Source: Rhodothermales bacterium (GTDB lineage Bacteria > Bacteroidota > Rhodothermia > Rhodothermales > UBA10348). Taken from it: a stretch of 64,000 bases of DNA. A program made the translations under genes and the position numbers. The notes under the pieces are model-generated. The model was not told the DNA's origin and did no database searches. It saw only the letters and a list, made by a program, of their open reading frames with translations. The stretch covers positions 239,001-303,000 of the forward strand of contig JAVJVN010000014.1 in NCBI GenBank assembly GCA_040221055.1, given 5' to 3'. Below, piece after piece: positions 7,961-17,152 of this stretch; the first letter of the stretch is position 1; each line of letters opens with the position of its first letter.

Positions 7961-9621
7961 GGGGCAGTAAATTCAGGCAGCAGGGATTTCGCGCGGTCGA
8001 CGGCCTGTTCGAACGCACTGTGTACGTTTTCCGGTCCAATCCGGTCCATGAATCCGGAGCGTTCCAGCAGGACGAGCGGTTGGGCATGGATGCCCGACAG
8101 GACCACCGACGTTCCATGCTTTGCGGAATCGGACAGGAACTCTTCCAGTACGCGAAGGCCCGTTGCGTCGAGCGCCAATACGTGGCGCATCCGGATGATG
8201 AGTACGGCGGGTCGACGCTGTATGGCGGACAGGGCCGTGGCAAACTTGTGCGCCGCACCGAAGAAGAACGGGCCGTTGACCTCATACACCTCGACGCCGG
8301 AAGGCAGGGACCGGAGCAATTCGGCCTCGGCCGGGGGCAGGTCTGTCTCATCATCCCCCAGGGAACGGATCTGGGCGACTTCCGACATGCGTTTCATGAA
8401 GAGGAAGGCCGCCAGCACCACGCCCACCTGGATGGCGACGGTAAGGTCGACGAAAACGGTCAGCCCGAACGTCACCAGAAGGACGAGCGCGTCCCCGCGT
8501 GTGCTGCCCAGGATCCGCTTGAAGAGGTGGGTTTCCGCCATATTCCATGCCACAACGAGCAGGATACCTGCGAGGACGGGCATGGGTATGAGGCTGGCCA
8601 GATCGCCCGCTGCCACCAGGAAGACGAGCAGCACGAGCGCATGCACGAGGCCCGCGACCGGACTGGCGGCTCCGCTCTTCACGTTGGTCGCCGTCCGCGC
8701 GATGGCACCGGTTGCCGGAAGGCCTCCAAAAAAGGGCGTCACGATGTTGGCAATGCCCTGGCCGACCAACTCGGCGTTCGATCGATGCCGGCGTCCGGTC
8801 ATTCCGTCGGCAACGACGGCCGACAACAGGCTCTCAATCCCGGCCAACAATGCGATGGATACACTGGCCGAGACCAGCCCAGGCATGACGGCCCAGTCCA
8901 CTTGCGGAAGATGCAGTGATGGGAGCGCGGAGGGCACACCGCCGAGTTGGGAGCCGATGGTCGCCACGGGCAAATGGAAAAGATGCGTTGCAGCCGTGGC
9001 CCCTACCAGGGCTATCAGCGACGCCGGAATCCGGCGCACGATCTTCGGCCACATCAGCAGCGTGAGGACGGTCACCGCAGTCAATACTACACTCCAGGGG
9101 TTGAATGCCGTGGCAACCTCGGCGTAAGCAACGAACTTTGCGATGAAAGCGGCCGGGATATCACCCATGGGCAGACCGAATGCATCCTTGATCTGACTGG
9201 ATGCAATGACGACCGCAATGCCTGACGTGAAGCCCACCGTGACCGGATAGGGCACGTATCGGATGAGCGTCCCCATGCGGGACAGCCCCAGGGCAACGAG
9301 CAGGATCCCTGCCATGATGGTGGCGACCGCCAACCCGTCGTACCCGAATTCCTGCACGACGGCGTAGACGAGGACAATGAAGGCCCCGGTCGGGCCACCG
9401 ATCTGGAACCGGCTTCCGCTGAACAAGGAAATCAGGAAACCGGCAATGATGGCCGTGTAGAGTCCCTGTTCGGGCTTCACACCCGAGGCAATTCCGAAGG
9501 CGATGGCGAGGGGAAGGGCCACGACGCCCACCACGATTCCTGCCACGAGGTCCCGGGAAAACATGTCCCGGGTGTACCCTTCATGGAGGACCGTAAAGAA
9601 TTTCGGCGTGAGTGAGGACAC
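7957..9621 (-). CDS. SulP-family anion transporter with STAS domain
   Basis: This 554-residue inner-membrane protein has the SulP transport domain (GVVALPLAIAFGIASG at residues 33-48, GFLISLFSGSRFQIGGPTGA after it) and a C-terminal STAS domain at about 440-550 (LIIRMRHVLALDATGLRVLE). The family moves sulfate, bicarbonate or dicarboxylates. A beta-carbonic anhydrase in the same gene run favours bicarbonate, as for BicA-type carriers, but this is inference. The start is GTG at 9621, 2 bp after the upstream stop. It overlaps the VOC gene by 4 nt. Confidence 0.92.
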   Translation of the reverse strand: MSSLTPKFFTVLHEGYTRDMFSRDLVAGIVVGVVALPLAIAFGIASGVKPEQGLYTAIIAGFLISLFSGSRFQIGGPTGAFIVLVYAVVQEFGYDGLAVATIMAGILLVALGLSRMGTLIRYVPYPVTVGFTSGIAVVIASSQIKDAFGLPMGDIPAAFIAKFVAYAEVATAFNPWSVVLTAVTVLTLLMWPKIVRRIPASLIALVGATAATHLFHLPVATIGSQLGGVPSALPSLHLPQVDWAVMPGLVSASVSIALLAGIESLLSAVVADGMTGRRHRSNAELVGQGIANIVTPFFGGLPATGAIARTATNVKSGAASPVAGLVHALVLLVFLVAAGDLASLIPMPVLAGILLVVAWNMAETHLFKRILGSTRGDALVLLVTFGLTVFVDLTVAIQVGVVLAAFLFMKRMSEVAQIRSLGDDETDLPPAEAELLRSLPSGVEVYEVNGPFFFGAAHKFATALSAIQRRPAVLIIRMRHVLALDATGLRVLEEFLSDSAKHGTSVVLSGIHAQPLVLLERSGFMDRIGPENVHSAFEQAVDRAKSLLPEFTAP

Positions 9622-9623
9622 GG

Positions 9624-11591
9624 TCAGAATCGGCCCATCATGCCATCAATCAGGGTTTGTACCAGTTGTTCATCGTCGGGCAGCAGCTCCGCCTCCGGCA
9701 AACGGCGTATGAGTTCCGCCCAGCGTTCATCCTGGAGATACGCCCGTCGCAGATACGGAATGGCCTCGTCCAGTCGGTCCACGCTGGCGAGAGTTGCGCC
9801 GACCCAGAAGGGGGCCTCGCCGTTCGTGGCTGCGTCCGGCAGATACGACATGGCCAGGTTGTACTGTTCCAGCGCTGCTTCCATCTCGCCCACGGTCAGG
9901 AAATCATCCCCGGCCCGCATGGCATTGTAGGCGCGTTGCAGGGTGACGAGCCGCCGGAGTTCTGCGACCGGCTCCGGGTGATCCTCGACCCGCAGATCGA
10001 ACACCCGGTCTACCCACGGGCGACCCGTGTTTTCGGCAGAAACGATGACCATGGCCGCGGATTGCTTTCCGCGGATGTCACCGCCCTCGGCCTCGGCAGC
10101 CTCCAGGGCCGCCAGCAATCGTTCGGCCAGGTCACCCTCGGTTGCTTCGTATGCGTGGGCCATGGCGGGCCAGACCGTGTCATTTTCCATCATGTTGGCC
10201 TGGACCGTGTACTGATCACCCACGTGGTGACCTGCCGCGCGGATGGCCAGCCGGCCGGTATGGGCTGCTGACCGGCCCAGCGCGTCGACCATGCCGACCT
10301 GACGGACCGCCTCGCCGGTATCGGTCGAGACCAGGGCCGCGAGGGCTTCCGGAGCAGAGCGTCCGGTACGCATGAGTTCCAGCCCGAGCGGCCCGTACCG
10401 GGGGTCCACGAACGACTGGGTGGCCACGGCGCCTACTCCGGCTTCGGCGAAGGGAACAATGGGACCGACAGAGAACCAATGTGATTGGACCGCCACGCCC
10501 ATCTGGCCGGTCTCCGGGTCGCGGGCTACGATGGAGTACGTGGCGACAGGGCGGTAGGGGGAATACCCGGACGTTGGCGTGGCCATATTGTCCGGTTCCA
10601 CGAGTGCCGGATCGGCGAGAGACGCACTCATGGTTGGCTGCCCTTCAACCCTCCGCATGTAGGCCTGGATGGCCGCGGCGAAGGCTTCCGGTTGGTCCAC
10701 CATCGAGACGTGCCCGGCATCAGGCAGGATTTCAACCGTGGCGTCCGGAATGAGCGCCGCGAATTCATGCATGGTTTCGGGGCGTGCCTCGTCCCATTCG
10801 CCCGCCAGCAACAGGACCGGAAGGTCTATTTCGTGCAGTCGATCGGTCCGGTCGTACTCCAGGAGTGTGCCGGTGGCCGTGAACTCACTCGGGCCCCACA
10901 TGGCCTGGTACATATCGGAATTTCCGTCCACACCGTTGCACTCCGGGACCTCCCGCCGGGGCTGCTGATGGTACAGGAAGCGGGCGTAGAACGAATCGGT
11001 GGCGGCCACGTAGGCTGGATCGTCGAACGTCCCGGCCGCCTCATGCGTCCGGATGACCGTCTGGAGATTTTCCGGCAACAGACCGACGAGGTAGTTCGCA
11101 TCCTCCAGCCAACGGGGGGTACTCAGCAGCGGACCGGCAAGGATGAGGGATTCCACCCCCGTGGGCTCGGCGGTGAGGGCGTACTCCGCGGCCACCGTGC
11201 CGCCCCAGGAGGAGCCCAGGATGTGCAACGTATCCAGGGCGAGGGCGTCCCGCAGCATATCGACTTCCGAAACGAACCACGGCAGGTTCCACCAATCCCG
11301 TCCCGCCGGCCGGTCCGAACGCCCGGTCCCCAGCTGGTCGTAACGGATGATGGGCCGATCGGTGATTTCTTCATCGATCAGACCGAAATAGCAGCTCGTC
11401 GAGCCCGGCCCGCCATGGATGAGCAGCAACGGTACACCTGGAGCCGCGGGGTGGTACATCTCATAAAAGATGCGTCCCTTCCCCGTTTCGACGAAGCCGG
11501 TTACGGATCGGGGCGTCTCCTGATCGGCCGGTTGACAGCCCGTCTGGACGACAAGCAGGAGGCACGTGGCAAGCAGGGCAAATCGTTTCAT
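9624..11591 (-). CDS. Lipoprotein fusion: proline iminopeptidase-like hydrolase plus DUF1028
   Basis: This 655-residue protein has three parts. After a lipoprotein signal (Cys19 in LVVQTGC), residues 30-315 are an alpha/beta hydrolase of the prolyl aminopeptidase type: HGGPGS oxyanion motif at 59-64, nucleophile Ser128 in GSSWGG, Asp267 in GEWDEA and His294 in AGHVSM. Residues about 349-545 are a DUF1028 domain, an Ntn-hydrolase-like fold (TYSIVARDPETGQMGVAVQS). The last 100 residues are helical and TPR-like (LEQYNLAMSYLPDAATNGEA, VDRLDEAIPYLRRAYLQDE). The parts are normally separate proteins. It probably acts on peptides in the periplasm; DUF1028 activity is unknown. The gene lies 48 bp after the acyltransferase and 2 bp before SulP. 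Confidence 0.88.
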   Translation of the reverse strand: MKRFALLATCLLLVVQTGCQPADQETPRSVTGFVETGKGRIFYEMYHPAAPGVPLLLIHGGPGSTSCYFGLIDEEITDRPIIRYDQLGTGRSDRPAGRDWWNLPWFVSEVDMLRDALALDTLHILGSSWGGTVAAEYALTAEPTGVESLILAGPLLSTPRWLEDANYLVGLLPENLQTVIRTHEAAGTFDDPAYVAATDSFYARFLYHQQPRREVPECNGVDGNSDMYQAMWGPSEFTATGTLLEYDRTDRLHEIDLPVLLLAGEWDEARPETMHEFAALIPDATVEILPDAGHVSMVDQPEAFAAAIQAYMRRVEGQPTMSASLADPALVEPDNMATPTSGYSPYRPVATYSIVARDPETGQMGVAVQSHWFSVGPIVPFAEAGVGAVATQSFVDPRYGPLGLELMRTGRSAPEALAALVSTDTGEAVRQVGMVDALGRSAAHTGRLAIRAAGHHVGDQYTVQANMMENDTVWPAMAHAYEATEGDLAERLLAALEAAEAEGGDIRGKQSAAMVIVSAENTGRPWVDRVFDLRVEDHPEPVAELRRLVTLQRAYNAMRAGDDFLTVGEMEAALEQYNLAMSYLPDAATNGEAPFWVGATLASVDRLDEAIPYLRRAYLQDERWAELIRRLPEAELLPDDEQLVQTLIDGMMGRF

Positions 11592-11639
11592 GGTCGTGAA
11601 GGAAGGTGAAGAACGACGGACAGATGGAACGCAGTCGCA

Positions 11640-12986
11640 TCAAATCTTGAGATAAATCCTGACCCGGTCAAGTTGCCAGGCCACAACGGCCCAGAAGGCT
11701 ACGAACAGCAGGCCGAACAGCATGGAAGCGAACGTCGGCGAGCCAGGAAGGGCGTGCCAGGCCGCGGTCGTGAACCATGTGCCGTCAGGGGTCCTGAGTT
11801 GGCCCAGGGTGACGGCCATCATGCCCGATGCCACGAATGCGAAAATCGCATTCCGCCCGTAGGCGACCCACGGATACGCCCACCGTCGCCAGCCGCGCAT
11901 ATCGATGGCCCAGTACAACATACCCAGCGACAAGAGCGCCATTCCGGCAGTGAAAACGGTATACGAACTGGTCCACAACCGCTTGTTGATGGGCATCCAG
12001 ATGCTGAACACCAGGCCCGCCAACAGCAGCAGGCAGCCCGCCACGAACAGCCCATTCAGGCGCTCGGCAGACGTCATGTCGTCGCGGCGCATCCACCAGC
12101 CGGTGAGCACCCCGAACAGCACACTGCACGTGGCCGGCACGGTGCTTATGAGTCCCTCGGGGTCGAACGACCACACCAGTCGACCTGCATCATCATACAA
12201 TTGACGATAACTCCAGGTATGTTCGCCGAACACGTGGTAGTCGATGTAGAAGGCCCAATTGGAGAACAGTTCGCCCGGTGGGGTCGACGCGGTCGGAAAT
12301 CCCCGGGAAAGATCGGGCATGCCGTACCCGGGGACCGGAATGAGCATCATCCAGACGGCATAAGCGCCCAGGAGTCCGGCAATCCACCAGGCAATGGCCC
12401 GCGGGGTTGGTGTCAGGAACCAGATGGCGCTCGCCAGGGCATAACACCAGCCAATACGAACCAGGACACCGGGAATACGCAGTCCGGACAGCCGTGCCAG
12501 CAGCGCATCGGTGGGCGGAAGCAGGGAGGCGGCCACGGCGAACAGGAGGATACCCACGCCCAGCATCACCCCCCAACGGCGCATATGGGACGTGCCTGCC
12601 AGCAGAACGACGGCACTGAGAACGGCCACGACATATCCGACGCGAAGTACCCCGCCCACCGCCGAGCTGTCACTGAACACCACCGGGGACCACGATGCCC
12701 CCCACCAGCCCAGGATCATGAGCGCCAGCGCGCGGCGCAGGACGTGCCCGAACAGTGACCGCCTCGATTGCCCCTGGGCCATCCGCTTCGGGAAGGAATA
12801 CATCATGGCGATGCCCACCATGAACAGAAAGAACGGGAAGACAAGGTCGGTGAAGGTCCAGCCATTCCACGCCGCGTGCGCAAGGGGCCCGTAGATGTGG
12901 CTCCATGACCCGGGATTGTTGACCAGAAGCATGGAGGCGATGGTCAATCCCCGGAGCGCATCGAGGGAGTCCAGGCGGTCATTCAT
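11640..12986 (-). CDS. NagX/HGSNAT-like membrane acyltransferase (DUF5009 type)
   Basis: This 448-residue polytopic protein starts with the family signature RLDSLDALRGLTIASMLLVN and has about ten to twelve membrane helices, including GWTFTDLVFPFFLFMVGIAM. Relatives include human heparan-alpha-glucosaminide N-acetyltransferase and bacterial NagX, which sits in N-acetylglucosamine loci. A sugar or cell-envelope acyl transfer is therefore likely. No other amino-sugar gene is nearby. It overlaps the carbonic anhydrase gene by 8 nt and is read in the same run. Confidence 0.85.
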   Translation of the reverse strand: MNDRLDSLDALRGLTIASMLLVNNPGSWSHIYGPLAHAAWNGWTFTDLVFPFFLFMVGIAMMYSFPKRMAQGQSRRSLFGHVLRRALALMILGWWGASWSPVVFSDSSAVGGVLRVGYVVAVLSAVVLLAGTSHMRRWGVMLGVGILLFAVAASLLPPTDALLARLSGLRIPGVLVRIGWCYALASAIWFLTPTPRAIAWWIAGLLGAYAVWMMLIPVPGYGMPDLSRGFPTASTPPGELFSNWAFYIDYHVFGEHTWSYRQLYDDAGRLVWSFDPEGLISTVPATCSVLFGVLTGWWMRRDDMTSAERLNGLFVAGCLLLLAGLVFSIWMPINKRLWTSSYTVFTAGMALLSLGMLYWAIDMRGWRRWAYPWVAYGRNAIFAFVASGMMAVTLGQLRTPDGTWFTTAAWHALPGSPTFASMLFGLLFVAFWAVVAWQLDRVRIYLKI

Positions 12987-13593
12987 GGAAGAAGGTCACC
13001 ACGCCTGTGTCCAACGCGTATTCAGCCCCCACGATCACCAATCCGTCATTCGCAATCAGACCGTCCAGGATGGGAGAATCCTGTCGCAACTGGCGGACCG
13101 ATGCATGCACATTGGCCCGGACCGCCATCTCCAGCAGATGATCGCGGTCCAGGTCCGGGTTGGCATCCTTGAGGGTCCGGATGGTCGGCCAGACCCGTTC
13201 CTCGATGGAGCGCACGCTCGGGGAGCGTACGACGCCCGGATGCTGCATGTCGTCCAGGGAGGCCGATACGAGGCCGCATTTCGAGTGGCCAAGGACCACG
13301 ACCAGGCGCGTTCCCAGGGCTTCTGCGGCGAACTCGACACTTCCCGTCACCGAGGGGCCCACGATGTTGCCGGCCACACGGATGACGAACAGATCTCCCA
13401 AACACTGGTCGAACACGATTTCAGCCGGAACGCGGGAATCGGAACACCCCAGGATGATGGCGAACGGTTCCTGTCCGGCCACGAGTTCAATGCGTTTGGT
13501 GTCGTCGGTCAGGATGCAGCGGGACAATTGGTCGTTGACGAACCGCTCGTTGCCTTCCCGCAGGAGTTGGAGTGCTTCCCGGGCTTTTATCAT
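12979..13593 (-). CDS. Beta-class carbonic anhydrase
   Basis: It interconverts CO2 and bicarbonate. The 204-residue product has all expected zinc and active-site residues: ILGCSDSRVPAEIVFDQ, with the Cys ligand and the Asp-Arg pair, and VVLGHSKCGLV, with the His and second Cys ligands. RVAGNIV in between is also typical. The start is placed at 13593 (MIKAREALQLLREGNERFV) because that N-terminus is standard for the family and because it overlaps the antiporter stop as ATGA. An in-frame extension to 13632 would overlap further. No signal peptide is seen, so it is cytoplasmic. Confidence 0.94.
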   Translation of the reverse strand: MIKAREALQLLREGNERFVNDQLSRCILTDDTKRIELVAGQEPFAIILGCSDSRVPAEIVFDQCLGDLFVIRVAGNIVGPSVTGSVEFAAEALGTRLVVVLGHSKCGLVSASLDDMQHPGVVRSPSVRSIEERVWPTIRTLKDANPDLDRDHLLEMAVRANVHASVRQLRQDSPILDGLIANDGLVIVGAEYALDTGVVTFFHE

Positions 13594-15656
13594 ACTTCTG
13601 GTGGGGTTTCTTTCCGGAAAAGCCCGGCGCAATGGGCGAAGCGGTCGGCGGTTCCGACCATCACCAACCGGTCCCCGGCCCGGACACGGAAATCACCGGC
13701 CGGGCTTGAAATGGTATGACCGTCGCGCCGGACGGCGAGTACGGTCAGGGCGTGCTCGCGACGCAATGCCAGTTCTTCCAGTGTCCTTCCATCTGCCGGT
13801 GTGCCCTCCCGGACCGCGACGGCGCGGGTATGCATGCCGTCCTCGTCCAGGCCCTGCAGCACCATGAGATGGGCTTCCTGGATACTGCCCCGCATGATGC
13901 CGTAATCCTGGGACCGGATGATGCCGATTTGACGTTCCACTTCTTCCCGCGGAATCATGTAGGCGCCGAGCACGTGGGAGAAAATCCGCACCGTGGTTTC
14001 CATCTCCTCGGGCACCACGATATCCGCACCCGCCTTCTGGAGGCCATCCATGGTTTCCAGGTACCGTGTTCGGGCAATGATCTGGAGGGTCGGATTCATG
14101 TAGCGTGCCACCCGGATGATCATGGGCGTGATCGTGGCATCGTTGATGATGAGTACGCACAGCTTCGCTTCAGAAATGTGGGCTGCTTCCAGGATGTGGC
14201 TTCGCGATGCGTCGCCGAAGACCACGCGGATGCCCTGCTTGCGGAGTTCCGAGACCGACTCCGGATTCATCTCAACGACCACGAACGGGATTTGCCGGTC
14301 CTGCAGGACCTGGACCAGACGGCGTCCTGCCGCTCCGTAACCGACGACCACCACATGATCCTCGAGGTGGTCGACCTGCGCGGACGCGTCCGGCAAGGAG
14401 TCGTTGTCGTCCCGTCGGCCGGGAATGGGGAGTCGTGCCACGAAGGCGCCGAACCGATGCGAAAACTGCATCTGGAAAGGGGTGAGCAGCATGAGCAGGA
14501 CTGTGGCGGCAATGAAGGTCTGGGCCCCCGGCTCGCCCATTCCCGCCGGGGAAAGTCCCTCCAGGCGACCCGCCCGTTCCAGAACGAACGAAAACTCGCC
14601 GATCTGGGCGAGGGCCAGTCCGGTGGCTGCGGCAATCCTGAGCGGATACCCCAGGATGACCACACTTCCCATCGTAAGCAGGATCTTGACCACGATGACG
14701 GCGGCTGCGGCCGCCAGGACCAGAAGGGCGTGTTCAGCGAGGAAGGAGACATCCAACAGCATGCCCACCGACACGAAGAAGACGGCGTTGAATATGGTCC
14801 GGAGTGGCAGGATCTCGCTGATGGCGTGGTCGCTGTACTCGCTCTCACTGACGACCAGACCGGCCAGGAAGGCGCCGAGTGCCAGGCTGACACCGGCCAT
14901 GCTCGACGCTGCGGCCGTACCGAAACAGATGGCGACCACGGTCAGCAGGAACAGCTCCTGTCGCCCCGTGCGGGCTACAATGCCGAGCAGCCATGGGACC
15001 ACCTTGCGGGCCAGGACGAGGATGCCCACGATGAGCAGGACGGCCTTGCCCAGGATGAGTCCGATTTCGACAGCCGAGCTCCCTTCGCCGGCCAGGATCG
15101 GGATGATGAGCACCATCAAGATGATGGCCAGATCCTGGAAAATCAGGATGGCCAGGGACAGTCGGCCCGTGGGGGAGTCGGTTTCCCCCCGTTCGGACAG
15201 CAATCCGAGTACAATGGCCGTGGAACTCAGCGCAACCAGGCATCCGGTATAGATGCCTGCCTTGATGTCCAGTCCGAAGGCCAGCATGACCCCGACGACC
15301 AACACAATGGTGGCACCGACCTGCATCCCGCCGCCCAGGAATATCGAACGACTGATTTTCGACAACTTGGCCAGGCTGAATTCCATGCCGATGGTAAACA
15401 GCAGCAGGATGACTCCGATCTCGGCCAGGATATCCACCAGTTCCTGGTTCTGCACGAGCCCGAGCGCGCTTGGTCCAATGATCACTCCGGCAATCAGGAA
15501 GCCCACGATGGGGACCAGCCTGAACCGGTACGAAACGTACGCAATGAGGACGGCCACCACGAACAGGGCCACCAACTCATTCAGGAACGGAAGGGTTACG
15601 GCAAAGTGAGGCGTGAACACTGAAGCGAGCAGGGATGGAGTGGCGGCAGGAATCAC
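13590..15656 (-). CDS. CPA2-type cation:proton antiporter with TrkA-N and TrkA-C domains
   Basis: This 688-residue protein has an Na+/H+-exchanger domain at about 25-400 (GFLIAGVIIGPSALGLV, ILLLFTIGMEFSLAKL, LSSTAIVLGLLSERGE), a nucleotide-binding TrkA-N (RCK) domain at about 430-545 (VVVVGYGAAGRRLVQVL, then VVFGDASRSHILEAA) and a TrkA-C domain near 605-685. This is the KefB/YbaL layout for K+ or Na+ efflux coupled to proton entry. The start codon is GTG at 15656. It is the first gene of the seven-gene run and would support pH and ion balance with the carbonic anhydrase and SulP downstream. Confidence 0.93.
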   Translation of the reverse strand: MIPAATPSLLASVFTPHFAVTLPFLNELVALFVVAVLIAYVSYRFRLVPIVGFLIAGVIIGPSALGLVQNQELVDILAEIGVILLLFTIGMEFSLAKLSKISRSIFLGGGMQVGATIVLVVGVMLAFGLDIKAGIYTGCLVALSSTAIVLGLLSERGETDSPTGRLSLAILIFQDLAIILMVLIIPILAGEGSSAVEIGLILGKAVLLIVGILVLARKVVPWLLGIVARTGRQELFLLTVVAICFGTAAASSMAGVSLALGAFLAGLVVSESEYSDHAISEILPLRTIFNAVFFVSVGMLLDVSFLAEHALLVLAAAAAVIVVKILLTMGSVVILGYPLRIAAATGLALAQIGEFSFVLERAGRLEGLSPAGMGEPGAQTFIAATVLLMLLTPFQMQFSHRFGAFVARLPIPGRRDDNDSLPDASAQVDHLEDHVVVVGYGAAGRRLVQVLQDRQIPFVVVEMNPESVSELRKQGIRVVFGDASRSHILEAAHISEAKLCVLIINDATITPMIIRVARYMNPTLQIIARTRYLETMDGLQKAGADIVVPEEMETTVRIFSHVLGAYMIPREEVERQIGIIRSQDYGIMRGSIQEAHLMVLQGLDEDGMHTRAVAVREGTPADGRTLEELALRREHALTVLAVRRDGHTISSPAGDFRVRAGDRLVMVGTADRFAHCAGLFRKETPPEV

Positions 15657-15728
15657 ATGAACTGCGGTCTGTGGTTACCAGGGCAACATACGAAACGACC
15701 GTCGCACCACGATGTCGGGGATTACCGG

Positions 15729-16757
15729 CTATGGTAACGTCGCCTTGCCCAGGTAATTGGTGTCCGTGCCGAACCAGATGGCCCCTTCTGCTGCGTCATA
15801 GTACATGTGGCGCACGGTGCCGCCACCGCTGGGGACGGGTCCAGGGCTCAGAAAGGTCTCCGTGGCGGTGTCGAAGGCCACGAAAAGATTCGGGTCCACA
15901 CCGGTTTCCACTACCCATACGCGATCCTCCTCGTCCACCTGCATGGCGTACGGCCGCGACGACGCACCGCTCGGCAAGGCCCACTCGGCGTACGATCCGT
16001 CTGCCGGATTGTACGCGCCCAAGTAACCGCGCGTATAGTCGCCTACCCAGACACGGTCGTCCGACGTGACGACCAGGCGCCGAGGGCGGGTATCTTCGTG
16101 CGGCAGTTCGATTTCCGTCAGTGTCAATGTTGCCGGCTCCACATGCGCCAGTTTGTTGGTCCCGAACAGGGCAACCCAGGGCTCATGGTTGGAATCCAGC
16201 CAGATACCATAGGGGCGGGCACCTTCGGTGGGCACATCCAGGAGCTGCACCTCACCCGTTGTGCGATCCAGATGACCGACCATGTTCGATCCTTGGAGCG
16301 TGAACCAGATGTTTCCGTCGGGCGCCCAGATGAGCGTGTGGGGGTCGCGGGCATCCTCACGGGGCATGGCGTACTGTGTGATTTCGCCGGTTTCCGGGTT
16401 CAGCATGCCAATGTGGGCGCGCCGGTTTCCGGCGTACCAGACCATGCCTGCATCATCCACAATCAGATTGTGCGGTCCGGCCCCTTCGCCCAGGTCGTAT
16501 TTGGTCATTTCGCCGGTCGCCGGGTCGAATACCGCGAGGTATCCACTGCGTTGGCCACAGAACCACACGCGGCCGTCTGGCGCCACGTAGGGATCCCGGG
16601 GGCGGGAGTCCTGCCATTCGACCGGCCATTCCTGGATGGTCAGGGACGTGGCTTCGGCCGGGGTTTCCTCCATGGCAGGGGTATCCGTGCCCGATCCGCA
16701 CGCTGTGAGCAGGGCAACCGTGAAAATCGTTGAAAGGACTCGGGTGGTGCTGTTCAT
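15729..16757 (-). CDS. Vgb-like (streptogramin lyase family) beta-propeller lipoprotein
   Basis: This 342-residue lipoprotein (lipobox LLTAC, Cys at about residue 19) is built from repeats such as GRVWFCGQRSGYLAVFDPAT, GMVWYAGNRRAHIGMLNPET and GNIWFTLQGSNMVGHLDRTT, the seven-bladed propeller of the virginiamycin B lyase family. Resistance is not implied: most members are of unknown function and the anchored location argues against antibiotic inactivation. The start is set at 16757, giving the signal peptide and an ATGA overlap with the next gene upstream. It is the last gene of a four-gene chain. Confidence 0.85.
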   Translation of the reverse strand: MNSTTRVLSTIFTVALLTACGSGTDTPAMEETPAEATSLTIQEWPVEWQDSRPRDPYVAPDGRVWFCGQRSGYLAVFDPATGEMTKYDLGEGAGPHNLIVDDAGMVWYAGNRRAHIGMLNPETGEITQYAMPREDARDPHTLIWAPDGNIWFTLQGSNMVGHLDRTTGEVQLLDVPTEGARPYGIWLDSNHEPWVALFGTNKLAHVEPATLTLTEIELPHEDTRPRRLVVTSDDRVWVGDYTRGYLGAYNPADGSYAEWALPSGASSRPYAMQVDEEDRVWVVETGVDPNLFVAFDTATETFLSPGPVPSGGGTVRHMYYDAAEGAIWFGTDTNYLGKATLP

Positions 16758-17152
16758 GGCATGTAGGGGGAAGGGTTCCGTGGATCGGTATCTGTGTCGG
16801 ATGCGGGCTCCGCGTCGAGCAAAGCCAACGCCTGGGTCGTCAGGACGCGCACTCGTTCCCCCTCGCGATTCCACACCGCCAGGAACAGGAGAGCTGCACC
16901 GATGGCAATGATCCCCATGACCAGGTCGGAAGTCCTGCCGCCAGCACCGTAATCAATCAAGTTCAGGATGCCATTGAAAGAAAACGTGATGGCCAGTCCA
17001 ATGCCAAGCCAGACCTGGATGCGGGCCCGACGCTGCATGCTGTGGGCAAAACCGTGCAGATCCCCGGCGGCCAATTGCTGCTTGTCCTTGTACAGCAGCG
17101 TCGTGTGTACGCCTTGCAGCAATTCCAGGGCAATGTCGCGTCGTTCACTCAT
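16754..17152 (-). CDS. Unknown small protein with two membrane helices
   Basis: I do not recognise this 132-residue protein. It has a helical cytoplasmic N-terminus (ERRDIALELLQGVHTTLLYK), two hydrophobic segments (VWLGIGLAITFSFNGILNLI and LVMGIIAIGAALLFLAVW) and an Asp/Pro-rich tail. The ATG at 17152 is preferred over the in-frame GTG at 17161. It overlaps both neighbours by a few bases (4 nt downstream, 8 nt upstream), which supports it as a real translated gene of the chain. Confidence 0.72.
   Translation of the reverse strand: MSERRDIALELLQGVHTTLLYKDKQQLAAGDLHGFAHSMQRRARIQVWLGIGLAITFSFNGILNLIDYGAGGRTSDLVMGIIAIGAALLFLAVWNREGERVRVLTTQALALLDAEPASDTDTDPRNPSPYMP

Noticed and set aside
9555-9580. 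Repeated GTCCCGGG in the SulP gene as a regulatory site
   Set aside because: It is a short direct repeat in coding sequence of G+C-rich DNA and has no partner elsewhere.
13716-15623. 635-codon open frame on the plus strand
   Set aside because: It is antisense to the CPA2 antiporter, whose domains and motifs are complete; the plus-strand translation is His/Gln/Asp-rich and lacks any family pattern.
15729-16757. Virginiamycin B lyase resistance gene
   Set aside because: Only the propeller fold is shared; it is a lipid-anchored protein in an operon of unknown genes, which does not fit drug inactivation.
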